Notes: generated from the letters alone by a model not told the origin. Numbered from the stretch's first letter, positions 1-6,192 are shown. The stretch is DNA of 13,554 nt from SAR202 cluster bacterium Io17-Chloro-G6 (GCA_002816585.1 MUCT01000027.1:1-13554); one strand, 5' to 3'. Numbers and translations: made by a program.

Positions 1-199
1 GTGTGCGATGTCTGATCCTCGATTCGACCGGACCAACGATTCACCGGCATCTTACTTTTTCGAAAATCTAAATGAATCACAAGCTCTCAGGGTGACAATT
101 TCGGGGTGACAGGAAACTCAAGTCCAATTGACCAGGGGCCATTTTGCTAATGAGGCGAGACCGGTTGAATTCGCCTGGGTGACAGATTTAGGAGCAGGG
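1..199. other. Leader region upstream of the Tag-like gene
   Basis: I see no gene here. The reading frame of the Tag-like gene stays open back to a TTG at 128, but the better start is at 200, so this stretch is treated as untranslated. It holds three exact copies of the octamer GGGTGACA on the + strand, at 90-97, 104-111 and 177-184. The first two are 14 bp apart, start to start. No convincing -35/-10 pair was found. Confidence 0.4.
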
Positions 200-724
200 A
201 TGCCGGAAGAAACATCGGAAGAATGGGAGGCCAAGGAAACGGTATCGGGAGACCGGCTGCGGGAGTGGTACTCCAAAGAGATATGGGGCAAACGGGCCAC
301 CAGTGACGACGGCCTGTTCGAAGTGATGAGCCTGCAAGTGTTTCAGGCGGGCCTCACCTGGCGGATGGTGCTCTCCCGGCGGGACAGTTTCCGTGCCGCA
401 TTCGCCGGTTGGAAGATCGACGCCGTGGCGGCCATGGGAGCGTCTGATGTGGAGAGACTGCGAGAGGACGCGGGGATAATCCGGAACCGGCAGAAGATTC
501 AGGCAGTTATCGCCAACGCGGGAATCATCCAAGGCATTCAGAATGAGCATAGTGGCTTCTGCGATTGGTTTTACAATGTGCTGCCGGGTACCGACTACCC
601 GTCCCTTCATACGACGTTGCGCTCGACCTTCAAGTTCATGGGACCGGAAATATCCCGCATGTGGCTGATGGCATCAGGCCGCATCACCCGCGAAGAAGGC
701 GACAAGTACGACCCAACCGCCTAG
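200..724 (+). CDS. Tag-like protein (DNA-3-methyladenine glycosylase I family), catalytic and zinc residues lost
   Basis: A 174-residue protein of the helix-hairpin-helix Tag family, which removes 3-methyladenine from DNA. The family core is clear: LFEVMSLQVFQAGLTW at residues 39-54 and the GIIRNRQKIQAVIANA stretch at 92-107, followed by FKFMG at 144-148. ATG 200 is chosen because AGGAG sits five bases upstream (190-194); the frame is open to TTG 128, but that start has no such site. Compared with E. coli Tag, the base-stacking tyrosine (Y24) and tryptophan (W54) remain. The catalytic Glu38 position is Gln (Q46), and the four zinc ligands (C4, H17, H175, C179) are missing: H17 aligns with S25, H175 with E165, C179 with K169, and no Cys precedes the YxxxxWG motif. 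It may be a divergent glycosylase, a DNA-binding relic or a protein with another substrate. The E. coli comparison is from memory. The gene is monocistronic and converges on the DUF2277 gene. Confidence 0.8.
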   Translation: MPEETSEEWEAKETVSGDRLREWYSKEIWGKRATSDDGLFEVMSLQVFQAGLTWRMVLSRRDSFRAAFAGWKIDAVAAMGASDVERLREDAGIIRNRQKIQAVIANAGIIQGIQNEHSGFCDWFYNVLPGTDYPSLHTTLRSTFKFMGPEISRMWLMASGRITREEGDKYDPTA

Positions 725-727
725 CCG

Positions 728-744
728 CCGGCTAGCCGGGTTTT
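728..744 (+). terminator. Possible weak terminator after the Tag-like gene
   Basis: CCGG, loop CTAG, CCGG, followed by G and TTTT. It begins three bases after the Tag-like stop codon. The stem is only four clear base pairs and the T-run is short, so this is a weak candidate. The hairpin loop contains the stop codon of the convergent DUF2277 gene. Confidence 0.25.
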
Positions 745-959
745 CTCGCTGCCGCGGGGGAGCGGTTCACCAGCGAACCAAGCAGCTTCCTGGATACGGC
801 TGCTATGTCATCCACCGCTTTCTCGAAGACTTCGGTGTTGGCCTCGGATGGGTGGCGGTAGCCGCTGATCTTCCGCACAAACTGCAGGGCGGCTTCCCGC
901 ACTTCCGTATCAGACGCTTCCGGCTGAATGGTTCGCAGAATCTTGATGCTCCGGCACAT
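732..959 (-). CDS. DUF2277 family protein
   Basis: A 75-residue protein beginning MCRSIKILR and containing EVREAALQFVRKISGYRHPS, which matches the DUF2277 family that I recall from Actinobacteria and Chloroflexi: MCRxI near the start, the AALQFVRKxSG core, and a helical second half ending in LLxSLV. Length is normal for the family. It has no signal peptide or membrane segment, so it should be cytoplasmic. The biochemical role of the family is unknown. The start at 959 is supported by the invariant MCR beginning and a GAGGG sequence a few bases upstream. It is transcribed towards the Tag-like gene, and the two stop codons are seven bases apart, so the two transcripts share their end region. 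Confidence 0.85.
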   Translation of the reverse strand: MCRSIKILRTIQPEASDTEVREAALQFVRKISGYRHPSEANTEVFEKAVDDIAAVSRKLLGSLVNRSPAAARKPG

Positions 960-1202
960 CTTTTACCCTCGCTAATGATGTATGTCTGGATATTGTACCG
1001 GAAGACGGGAGCGGCCCGCGTTCGAGCGGCTTAGGTTCTACTGCCGAAAGTCATACGTGCTCCCGGCGGCTGGCAATAGTAGCCGAATGTGCATACGATT
1101 TATCTGACTGTAGACATAACCTCGCGCGACGTTCGCAAGCCAAGGACGGATCGGAACGGGCTTAAAAGGCCTGAATCTGGATAAAGAGTCAGCCGAAGAC
1201 AA
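960..1202. other. Divergent intergenic region, no gene seen
   Basis: These 243 bp separate the start of the DUF2277 gene (-) from the start of the coiled-coil gene (+), so promoters for both should lie here. I could not pick a convincing -35/-10 pair on either strand. Short open frames that cross it are shadows of the neighbours. Confidence 0.4.
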
Positions 1203-2051
1203 ATGTTGGCGAATTCTTCGAAAATTAATACTAATGCTAGACGCCTCCAACGAATATGGGCCGTTTTCGCCTCGATTTTTGTGGTCGGTTTTATGGCTGT
1301 AATGATTCCCCCGGTCGCCGCCGAGGAACCGCCCGACGCCTCCGCCCAGATTCTAGATTTGCAGGAGCGGCTTGCCCAGTTGAAAGCCGAGCAGAGGCAA
1401 CTGACTGTCGAGCTTGATGAGCAAGCGGAGCTTGAGATCGCATTCGTCAGGGAACACTGGGCGCAAGCCATTGAAGATCTTCGGGCCGAGGTGGAACGGG
1501 AGATTCAGCAAGTAACCAGGGATTACGAATACGAGTCGCGGCAAATTCTCATGGGAGATCGTCGAGATGGCAGCCTAAGGAGTTTGAAGGCTGAACTCGA
1601 TGCGGTGATTGAAGAGAAGTGGGCCTGGTTCGAGTCACAGGCACAGATGAAACGACAGTACCTGCGAGAAGACATTGCGGAGATTGAGCGGTCGAAGGTA
1701 TTTGAGCTGAATTACTTATTGGCGCTCATAGATGGAGTCGAATCGGAGCTACAAGCTCTTCTTGATGAAACAGACCTCCCAACCGAAGATATCCAGGACG
1801 CTGTACCAGCCAGGGACCGTGAGCGGGCGGAGCGGCAAGAGAGGCCTGAGCCGGTAGCTGAAGACACGACGGACCAAGATATCCCTGACACCAGTTCGAA
1901 GGAGGGCGGGCGTAACCGAGGATTCTTCACCAACTCCATCTCCGTTGATCCCAATGGCCTGAACTGGGCGATGGACCCGACGGCGCTGGCGGTACTGGGC
2001 ATCTTGATAACCTTGGCGGCCACCGGAATCCAGCTCTTGAAGGGGAACTAG
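1203..2051 (+). CDS. Exported coiled-coil protein with C-terminal membrane anchor
   Basis: I do not recognise a family for this 282-residue protein. What can be seen, in order: a basic N-terminus (RR at 13-14), a hydrophobic segment at about 19-38 ending PPVAA before EEPP, which looks like a Sec signal peptide cut near residue 40 (or an uncleaved anchor); a long heptad-rich, charged helical region at about 45-190, probably a coiled coil; a polar, proline- and charge-rich linker at about 191-240; and a hydrophobic segment at about 259-276 followed by LLKGN, a likely C-terminal membrane helix. The bulk of the protein would lie outside the cytoplasmic membrane, tied to it at the C-terminus. The ATG at 1203 has no strong ribosome-binding site. 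The stop is one base before the next gene, so the two are almost certainly co-translated; a structural or scaffolding role beside that membrane protein is an inference. Confidence 0.8.
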   Translation: MLANSSKINTNARRLQRIWAVFASIFVVGFMAVMIPPVAAEEPPDASAQILDLQERLAQLKAEQRQLTVELDEQAELEIAFVREHWAQAIEDLRAEVEREIQQVTRDYEYESRQILMGDRRDGSLRSLKAELDAVIEEKWAWFESQAQMKRQYLREDIAEIERSKVFELNYLLALIDGVESELQALLDETDLPTEDIQDAVPARDRERAERQERPEPVAEDTTDQDIPDTSSKEGGRNRGFFTNSISVDPNGLNWAMDPTALAVLGILITLAATGIQLLKGN

Positions 2052-2052
2052 C

Positions 2053-2727
2053 ATGGCCGTAACGACCCGGCAGCAACGCAGCTCCAATGCCCAGTCAGGA
2101 CTGTTTAAAAAGACGGTTGCGACCGCATTCATTGCCGGTCCGTTCTTCGTAGCTGGTGGTTTAGGCCTAACAGAAGCGGAGTTGCCAGTTTGGGCGTCCG
2201 GCGTGTTCCTGATTATCGGTCTACTTCTGGCGGCAGTGGCTCTGATTAGCGTAGGCCGTGTCATTCCCCCATTGAGGTTGGTGGAAGGCGAACAGCTGCT
2301 GGTGAGCCGGCACCCGACCATGAAACCGGCCTTTGCCAGGATGGCCATGAGCCTACCCTTTTATGCCGGCGCCTGGTGGTTGTTTGACTACACTGTGGTC
2401 CCGTACATATACCCTTTCGCGTTGTTCTTAGTGGGAATGTACATATTTTTCAAAGGGGCCATGCGGTATCTGCGCAACCTGCATATCACCTACACAGTCA
2501 CGGACCGTAGGGTGGTCCAGCAATACCGTTTCCTGTGGCTCAATACCAAGGAGATTCCGTCGGGCCGGATAATCTCCATCTCAGAGTCCAGAAGTTTCTT
2601 TGAGATCATCACAGGCCGTGGCAGCGTTGTTGTTTCCAGCGGCGTTGGTGAACGGCAGACCGTTAGAATAGAGGACATTTCCGATCCGGGGCCTGTCACA
2701 GAATCCATCCGCAGCTTCTTCGATTAG
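2053..2727 (+). CDS. Membrane protein with bacterial PH domain (bPH2/DUF304, YdbT-like)
   Basis: A 224-residue membrane protein. Four hydrophobic segments are visible at about 21-39, 46-67, 97-115 and 116-134, with a cytoplasmic-looking loop (residues 73-92, LRLVEGEQLLVSRHP) between the second and third that resembles the start of bPH2 proteins. The C-terminal 80 residues (about 143-224) match a bacterial PH fold of the DUF304 type: YTVTDRRVV, then IPSGRIISISESRSF, then ITGRGSVVVSSG, then a final helix (ESIRSFF). Such domains are thought to serve in membrane-associated binding or assembly; the ligand is unknown. Translation is probably coupled to the upstream gene: its TAG ends one base before this ATG, and AGGGG lies seven bases upstream. 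It is followed by a strong terminator. The family call is solid; the function is open. Confidence 0.85.
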   Translation: MAVTTRQQRSSNAQSGLFKKTVATAFIAGPFFVAGGLGLTEAELPVWASGVFLIIGLLLAAVALISVGRVIPPLRLVEGEQLLVSRHPTMKPAFARMAMSLPFYAGAWWLFDYTVVPYIYPFALFLVGMYIFFKGAMRYLRNLHITYTVTDRRVVQQYRFLWLNTKEIPSGRIISISESRSFFEIITGRGSVVVSSGVGERQTVRIEDISDPGPVTESIRSFFD

Positions 2728-2770
2728 TTTCACGCTACAAGTGGACTAATATCAATCTCGTGTGAACAAC

Positions 2771-2804
2771 AAAAAGCCTCCCAATCTCTAGGGAGGCTTT
2801 TTTT
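2771..2804. terminator. Bidirectional intrinsic terminator
   Basis: A perfect inverted repeat with AAAAAGCCTCCC at 2771-2782, an 8-base loop, and GGGAGGCTTTTT at 2791-2802 continuing to seven Ts. The A-run on one side and the T-run on the other let it work on both strands. It lies between the convergent bPH gene and msrB and is the clearest terminator in the window. Confidence 0.93.
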
Positions 2805-2824
2805 GCGATTCAAGCTGTTATGCC

Positions 2825-3196
2825 CTACTCAGTCGGCACGAACTTCATCGAAATGGAATTTATGCAGTGGCGAGCGTTGGTGGCGGTAAACCCTTCGCCC
2901 ATGAAGACGTGGCCCAGGTGGCCGCCGCAGTTGGCGCACTCCACCTCGATGCGCATGCCGTCGGCGTCGGGAAGATGCTTCACGGCCCCGTCAACCTCTT
3001 TATCGAATGCCGGCCAGCCGCAATGGGCGTCGAATTTATCGACCGAGCGGTAGACCTCGGCGTTGCACTTGCGGCAGAGATAAGTGCCAGATTCGTAGAA
3101 GTTGTCATATTCTCCGGTGAAGGGGCGTTCGGTCCCCTTGGATTCGATCACATGCCGCTCTTCAGAGGTTAGGGGGTTATAACTGGGGGTAGTCAT
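2825..3196 (-). CDS. msrB: Peptide-methionine (R)-S-oxide reductase MsrB
   Basis: A 123-residue single-domain MsrB, which reduces methionine-R-sulfoxide in proteins using thioredoxin and so repairs oxidative damage in the cytoplasm. The catalytic cysteine is C111 in RHCINSISMKF. Two CxxC pairs (C41/C44 and C87/C90) form the structural zinc site. C59 in AHCGWPAF is the likely resolving cysteine. The GTYLCRKC and GGHLGHVF family motifs are intact, and the length is normal. There is no signal peptide. ATG 3196 gives the usual compact N-terminus, though a strong ribosome-binding site is not evident. It stands alone, 109 bp downstream of the protease genes on the same strand, with a possible promoter in that gap and the bidirectional terminator 20 bp after its stop. 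No msrA is in the window. Confidence 0.97.
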   Translation of the reverse strand: MTTPSYNPLTSEERHVIESKGTERPFTGEYDNFYESGTYLCRKCNAEVYRSVDKFDAHCGWPAFDKEVDGAVKHLPDADGMRIEVECANCGGHLGHVFMGEGFTATNARHCINSISMKFVPTE

Positions 3197-3256
3197 GTTA
3201 ATTCGTTACCAACTTGCGGTGATTTGTGTGCCGGGGCGTACCGGCCGCCACTAACG

Positions 3257-3262
3257 AGTATA
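3257..3262 (-). promoter_or_regulatory. Possible -10 element for msrB
   Basis: On the - strand this reads TATACT, five of six matches to the -10 consensus, about 60 bp before the msrB start. No good -35 sequence lies 16-18 bp upstream of it, so the call is weak. If real, msrB has its own promoter and does not depend on read-through from the protease genes. Confidence 0.3.
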
Positions 3263-3305
3263 GCGAATACACCCGTAGCGGCGCTAGATGATGAACCGAA
3301 TCAAA

Positions 3306-3968
3306 TTACGCCAAGGCGACATCGATGTGCGCTGCGTCGGACCCACTGGCTCCAACCCTTTGCACAAACTCCTCGATAATGTGCGCCGGAACGGCCATGC
3401 CAACCTCCAGCCCGGCCATCATGGTGCTCATACCGATCAGGCGGCCTTGGTGGTCCACCAGCGGTCCGCCGGAATGGCCGGGGCGGAGGGCAAGGTCGAC
3501 CACGACCCAGTCTCTGCCGCCGCCCGGCGCTTCCGGGAGGTCGTCTCCGGCCCCAATCACAATCCCGGCGGCCGCGGCGCCTGCCACGCCCCAGGGATGT
3601 CCCATGGCCATCACCCATTGACCGGGCCGCAGCGATTTCGAGTCCCCCATTTCGATGGGATGAAGGACCGGTCGGCTCCCTTCGATCTGATCGATCTTTA
3701 ATAACGCCACGTCTAAATCATCGTCCTTGGCCAGCAACTTTGCTGTCATCGCCGGACCGGCTGGGGCGGTCACCTTAAATTCCCGAGCGCGACGGCGTCC
3801 CCCTTTCCCCGAGACCACGTGCGCGTTGGTGACCACTAGCCCGTCGGCGGAATACACGACGCCCGAGCCAGCGCCGCTTCGTCCTGCCGCCACCTGTACC
3901 AGACTCTTGCGAACCCGGTCTGCCAGTTCACCAAGATCAGAATTTAATTGGGGTAGTAGTGTCGTCAT
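3306..3968 (-). CDS. HtrA/DegP-like serine protease without PDZ domain, no signal peptide
   Basis: A 220-residue trypsin-fold protease of the S1C (HtrA/DegP) type. The catalytic triad is complete: H50 in TNAHVV, D86 in DLDVALLKI, and S166 in RPGHSGGPL. The GSGVVYSADGLVVTNAH opening and AMGHPWG before the serine loop are family-typical. The chain stops just after the protease domain, so it lacks the PDZ domain(s) that usually bind substrate tails in HtrA proteins. It also has no signal peptide or membrane helix, unlike DegP/DegS, which suggests a cytoplasmic enzyme. It starts ten bases after the stop of the PDZ-containing protease upstream, with no clear ribosome-binding site, so coupled translation is likely. 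The two probably arose by duplication and may form mixed oligomers; that is inference. Confidence 0.9.
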   Translation of the reverse strand: MTTLLPQLNSDLGELADRVRKSLVQVAAGRSGAGSGVVYSADGLVVTNAHVVSGKGGRRRAREFKVTAPAGPAMTAKLLAKDDDLDVALLKIDQIEGSRPVLHPIEMGDSKSLRPGQWVMAMGHPWGVAGAAAAGIVIGAGDDLPEAPGGGRDWVVVDLALRPGHSGGPLVDHQGRLIGMSTMMAGLEVGMAVPAHIIEEFVQRVGASGSDAAHIDVALA

Positions 3969-3978
3969 GAATGATCCG

Positions 3979-4875
3979 TCACTTATGGGCGGTGGGGGAG
4001 ACGGTCAGCTCCACCAGTTGCCCTCCTCGGAGAATACGTACGGCGAGGGGCTTGCCGATGCGGTCGCCGCCCAGGCCGTTGAAGAGATCGTCCATGTGCC
4101 GCACGGGGTGCTCTCCCAGGGAAACCAGGGTGTCGCCCAAAAAGAGCCCGCCCTGCTCGGCTGCGCTGCCCTGCTCCACCGAGACCAGCAAGAGCCCGGT
4201 TTCCTGGCTCAACTCCTTGGCAACAGCCTCCGGGAGGCGAGTAGGCTGGGCGCCCACTCCGAGATAGGCCCGGCGCACACCGCCGTGCTCCAAGAGGTCT
4301 TGTGCCACCCGGTTGAGGGTTGAGGCCGGCACTGTTATCGAGACACCGCGCACCAAAGAGGAGCTATTCAACCCCACGAAACGGCCTTGGGCGTCCACCA
4401 GCGGTCCGCCGGAAAATCCGGGATACATCACGGTGTCGGTCTGGAGATACCGGTCAATGGGCCCGCCGGCCGGAGTGCGCCAGGCTTTGCCCAATGCTGA
4501 GATGATTCCCAAGGTGGCCCGGACATTCGCCCCGGGCCGGCCCAATGCCAAAGCCAGATGACCCACGCGCAGACTTTCGGGCTCGGCCCAGGACGGCACG
4601 CCGGCGCCTCGCTTGGGCGTTCGAAGCAGAGCCAGGTCGGTGGCCGGGTCCCGGCCCAATAGCTGCGCGGCCACGGTTTCGCCGTCTTGGAAACCAACAT
4701 CGATGTTCTCGTCCCGTTCCAATATGTGGTGGGCCGTCAAGACCAGCCCTTCGGCGTCCCAGACGATGCCGGTCGCGGGCAGACGGTCGCGCCCTTCCAC
4801 TCGGACCAAGCTATCAGCTGCCGCGGACACCGCGTCGGCCAGAGCCTCTGAAAATGCGGGTAATGCTGTTGACAT
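3979..4875 (-). CDS. HtrA/DegP-like serine protease with C-terminal PDZ domain, no signal peptide
   Basis: A 298-residue S1C protease plus PDZ domain. The protease domain covers about residues 8-195 with the triad H50 (LTAHHIL), D80 (TDLALLRT) and S155 (YPGFSGGPL). The PDZ domain follows at about 204-294: YLGVGAQ, GLLLVSVEQGSAAEQGGLFLGDTLVSLGEHPV, then a final strand with ILRGG. The order is standard HtrA, but there is no signal peptide or membrane helix, and the N-terminus is a short helix (ALADAVSAAADSLVRV) running straight into the protease fold. A cytoplasmic location is the simplest reading. AGGAG lies three bases before ATG 4875. The gene follows the LuxR-type regulator on the same strand after 189 bp that contain three 13-bp tandem repeats, and leads directly into a second protease gene. 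Substrates are unknown. Confidence 0.92.
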   Translation of the reverse strand: MSTALPAFSEALADAVSAAADSLVRVEGRDRLPATGIVWDAEGLVLTAHHILERDENIDVGFQDGETVAAQLLGRDPATDLALLRTPKRGAGVPSWAEPESLRVGHLALALGRPGANVRATLGIISALGKAWRTPAGGPIDRYLQTDTVMYPGFSGGPLVDAQGRFVGLNSSSLVRGVSITVPASTLNRVAQDLLEHGGVRRAYLGVGAQPTRLPEAVAKELSQETGLLLVSVEQGSAAEQGGLFLGDTLVSLGEHPVRHMDDLFNGLGGDRIGKPLAVRILRGGQLVELTVSPTAHK

Positions 4876-4923
4876 GGTGTACTCCTGATTCCCGGCCCAC
4901 CGCCATTCTCGTGGGAAGGCCGG

Positions 4924-4962
4924 CCCGGGATGATCGCCCGGGATGATCGCCCGGGATGATCG
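4924..4962. repeat. Three perfect tandem copies of a 13-bp unit
   Basis: The unit CCCGGGATGATCG occurs at 4924-4936, 4937-4949 and 4950-4962 without a mismatch. Each copy contains the palindrome CCCGGG. The array lies 48 bp upstream of the first HtrA-like gene and about 100 bp after the stop of the LuxR-type regulator gene. It could be an operator array for that regulator or an unstable slippage repeat; a 13-bp period is longer than one helical turn, so identical sites would not all face the same side of the DNA. Confidence 0.95.
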
Positions 4963-5064
4963 ATGGATATTCGCGGTGTTGCGCCGCGTGAATCAAGATT
5001 ACCAACTGGGAGCGGGCGGCACATCCCAAATCCGGCTAGGGCCGGACCCGGAAGAATGGCCAGG

Positions 5065-5679
5065 TTAAAGGGGGAGGAATCCCATTCGGGTGGCCAGGGT
5101 GACCGCCTCGGTGCGGCTCTGGGCGTTGAGCTTGCCCATGATGGAATTCACGTGGAACTTGACGGTGTGCTCGCTCACCTCCAGGCGGGAGGCAACTCCC
5201 TTGTTGGGCAATCCCTCGGCCAGAAGCCGCAAGACCTCTTGTTCCCTGGGAGTCAATAGCGAGCCCGGACTGGGAGTGAGTGGGGCGGAGCCCCCGCACA
5301 CAACCGGGTCGGTCACCTTTAGCCCATGACTCAGCGCCATTATCGCGGCGGCGAGGGATTCGGGGGACGAGTCGCGGCTCAATATTCCCTGGGCGGCGGC
5401 GGTCCGGGCCTGGGCGGCCTGGTTATCGGTGGCGGCCAATACCAGCACCGGCGCGGCGTCTTCGGGAAGTAGTACCAGATTGCCAATGGCGGTTTCTGTG
5501 TCCCAGGACACGTCCCAGACGATCAGGTCAGGTGCGTAAATGTCCAATGGAAGCGGCGGGGTTTCGTCTCCGGAAATCTGACCCACTACGCGCAGGCCAG
5601 ATTGTTGGTCCAAAACCGCTGCCAGCCCGGCCCGGGACAGGCGGTCCAGAGAGACCACCAGAACACGCAGTTGCGTCAC
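5065..5679 (-). CDS. NarL/LuxR-type response regulator with degenerate receiver domain
   Basis: A 204-residue regulator. The N-terminal half (about 4-120) has the receiver layout of NarL/FixJ proteins, and the C-terminal part (about 140-200) is a textbook LuxR helix-turn-helix: LTPREQEVLRLLAEGLPNKGVASRL, then SEHTVKFHVNSIMGKL. The receiver looks inactive as a phospho-switch. The usual acidic pair after strand 1 is replaced (VVSLDRLSR instead of LVDDHPLxR), and the conserved lysine near the end is lost (GILSRDSSPESL where GYLLKD is expected). An aspartate at the phosphorylation position remains (D56, WDVSW). No histidine kinase is in the window. The start is GTG 5679 with no good ribosome-binding site; the sequence around it is GC-rich and could fold. 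The gene precedes two HtrA-like protease genes on the same strand and is the obvious candidate to control them. Confidence 0.9.
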   Translation of the reverse strand: MTQLRVLVVSLDRLSRAGLAAVLDQQSGLRVVGQISGDETPPLPLDIYAPDLIVWDVSWDTETAIGNLVLLPEDAAPVLVLAATDNQAAQARTAAAQGILSRDSSPESLAAAIMALSHGLKVTDPVVCGGSAPLTPSPGSLLTPREQEVLRLLAEGLPNKGVASRLEVSEHTVKFHVNSIMGKLNAQSRTEAVTLATRMGFLPL

Positions 5680-5710
5680 CTTGTCACCGGCACGGCCGGG
5701 TTTTTTACGG

Positions 5711-5724
5711 ACTGGTTGACCAGT
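5711..5724. promoter_or_regulatory. Short palindrome upstream of the regulator gene
   Basis: ACTGGT, two bases, ACCAGT: a perfect 6-bp inverted repeat 32 bp before the GTG start of the LuxR-type regulator. A related GGTGGTCAAC, which shares the GGTCAAC of this palindrome's other strand, occurs at about 5764-5773. The size and symmetry suit a dimeric helix-turn-helix protein, possibly the regulator itself. No binding is shown by the sequence. Confidence 0.3.
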
Positions 5725-5793
5725 TCTGATGGTGGGTCCGACCCAATCGCCGATTTATCTGTGGTGGTCAACATCCTAATCTTCGTTCTATTA

Positions 5794-6192
5794 TCAGGTC
5801 CACAATTGCTGCATCTTTGGCCAGTAGTAGGTATTCCATCCTTGGGTGATCTGCTCAAAGCTCTGTTCCGGAACACCGGTTTGCACGAAGGTTAGCCGCG
5901 TCCCGCCTTCGAATGCTTCCAGCAAGAATGTCGCCGTGGAGTAATGGCCCGGCACCCACCCTTCATCCGATCCACGCCAAGTCTGGACAATCTTGAAATC
6001 GGGCACCAACTCAAGCATGGTGCCGCTAAGAGCGCCGTCATAGGCCGAAAACTCGCCTCCGACCTCCCGGCTGATGCTCGCTTTTGCACCCGTAAATTCG
6101 GAGTGCTGCTCCGAGTCCATCAAGGCCTCATACACGTCATGGGGGACGGCATTAAACGTTACGGTTTGCTCGATCGTTTTCGTTGCCACCAT
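5794..6192 (-). CDS. SRPBCC / AHSA1-like domain protein
   Basis: A 132-residue protein of the START/Bet v1-like SRPBCC superfamily, AHSA1 (activator of Hsp90 ATPase homologue 1-like) type. Visible family signs are the opening IEQTVTFNAVPHDVYEALMDSEQHSEFTGAKASIS, the GGEFSAYDGALSGTMLELVPDFKIVQTWR core, then ATFLLEAFEGGTRLTFVQTGVP and the ending QGWNTYYWPKMQQLW. The length fits a single complete domain. These proteins bind hydrophobic ligands in a cavity; bacterial members are mostly uncharacterised and an Hsp90 link should not be assumed. ATG 6192 has GGAGG ten bases upstream (6203-6207) and a good promoter about 80 bp further up. It is the first gene of a - strand series that continues, after 114 bp, with the LuxR-type regulator. 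Confidence 0.9.
   Translation of the reverse strand: MVATKTIEQTVTFNAVPHDVYEALMDSEQHSEFTGAKASISREVGGEFSAYDGALSGTMLELVPDFKIVQTWRGSDEGWVPGHYSTATFLLEAFEGGTRLTFVQTGVPEQSFEQITQGWNTYYWPKMQQLWT

Noticed and set aside
1749..2348. A 199-residue open frame on the - strand opposite the coiled-coil and bPH genes
   Set aside because: It spans the junction of two well-supported genes, has a low-complexity composition and no recognisable domain. It is a shadow frame.
3727..4323. A 198-residue open frame on + across both protease genes
   Set aside because: The - strand frames carry full catalytic triads and a PDZ domain; the + frame has no family features and is explained by GC-rich codon bias.
4924..4962. 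Tandem 13-bp repeats considered as a CRISPR or an origin iteron array
   Set aside because: There are no spacers between the units, the units are too short for CRISPR, and no replication gene is nearby.
5687..5706. A terminator-like hairpin with six Ts on the + strand
   Set aside because: No + strand gene lies upstream, the stem is only 5 bp with a 3-base loop, and the site is just before the start of a - strand gene. It may be a leader structure rather than a terminator.
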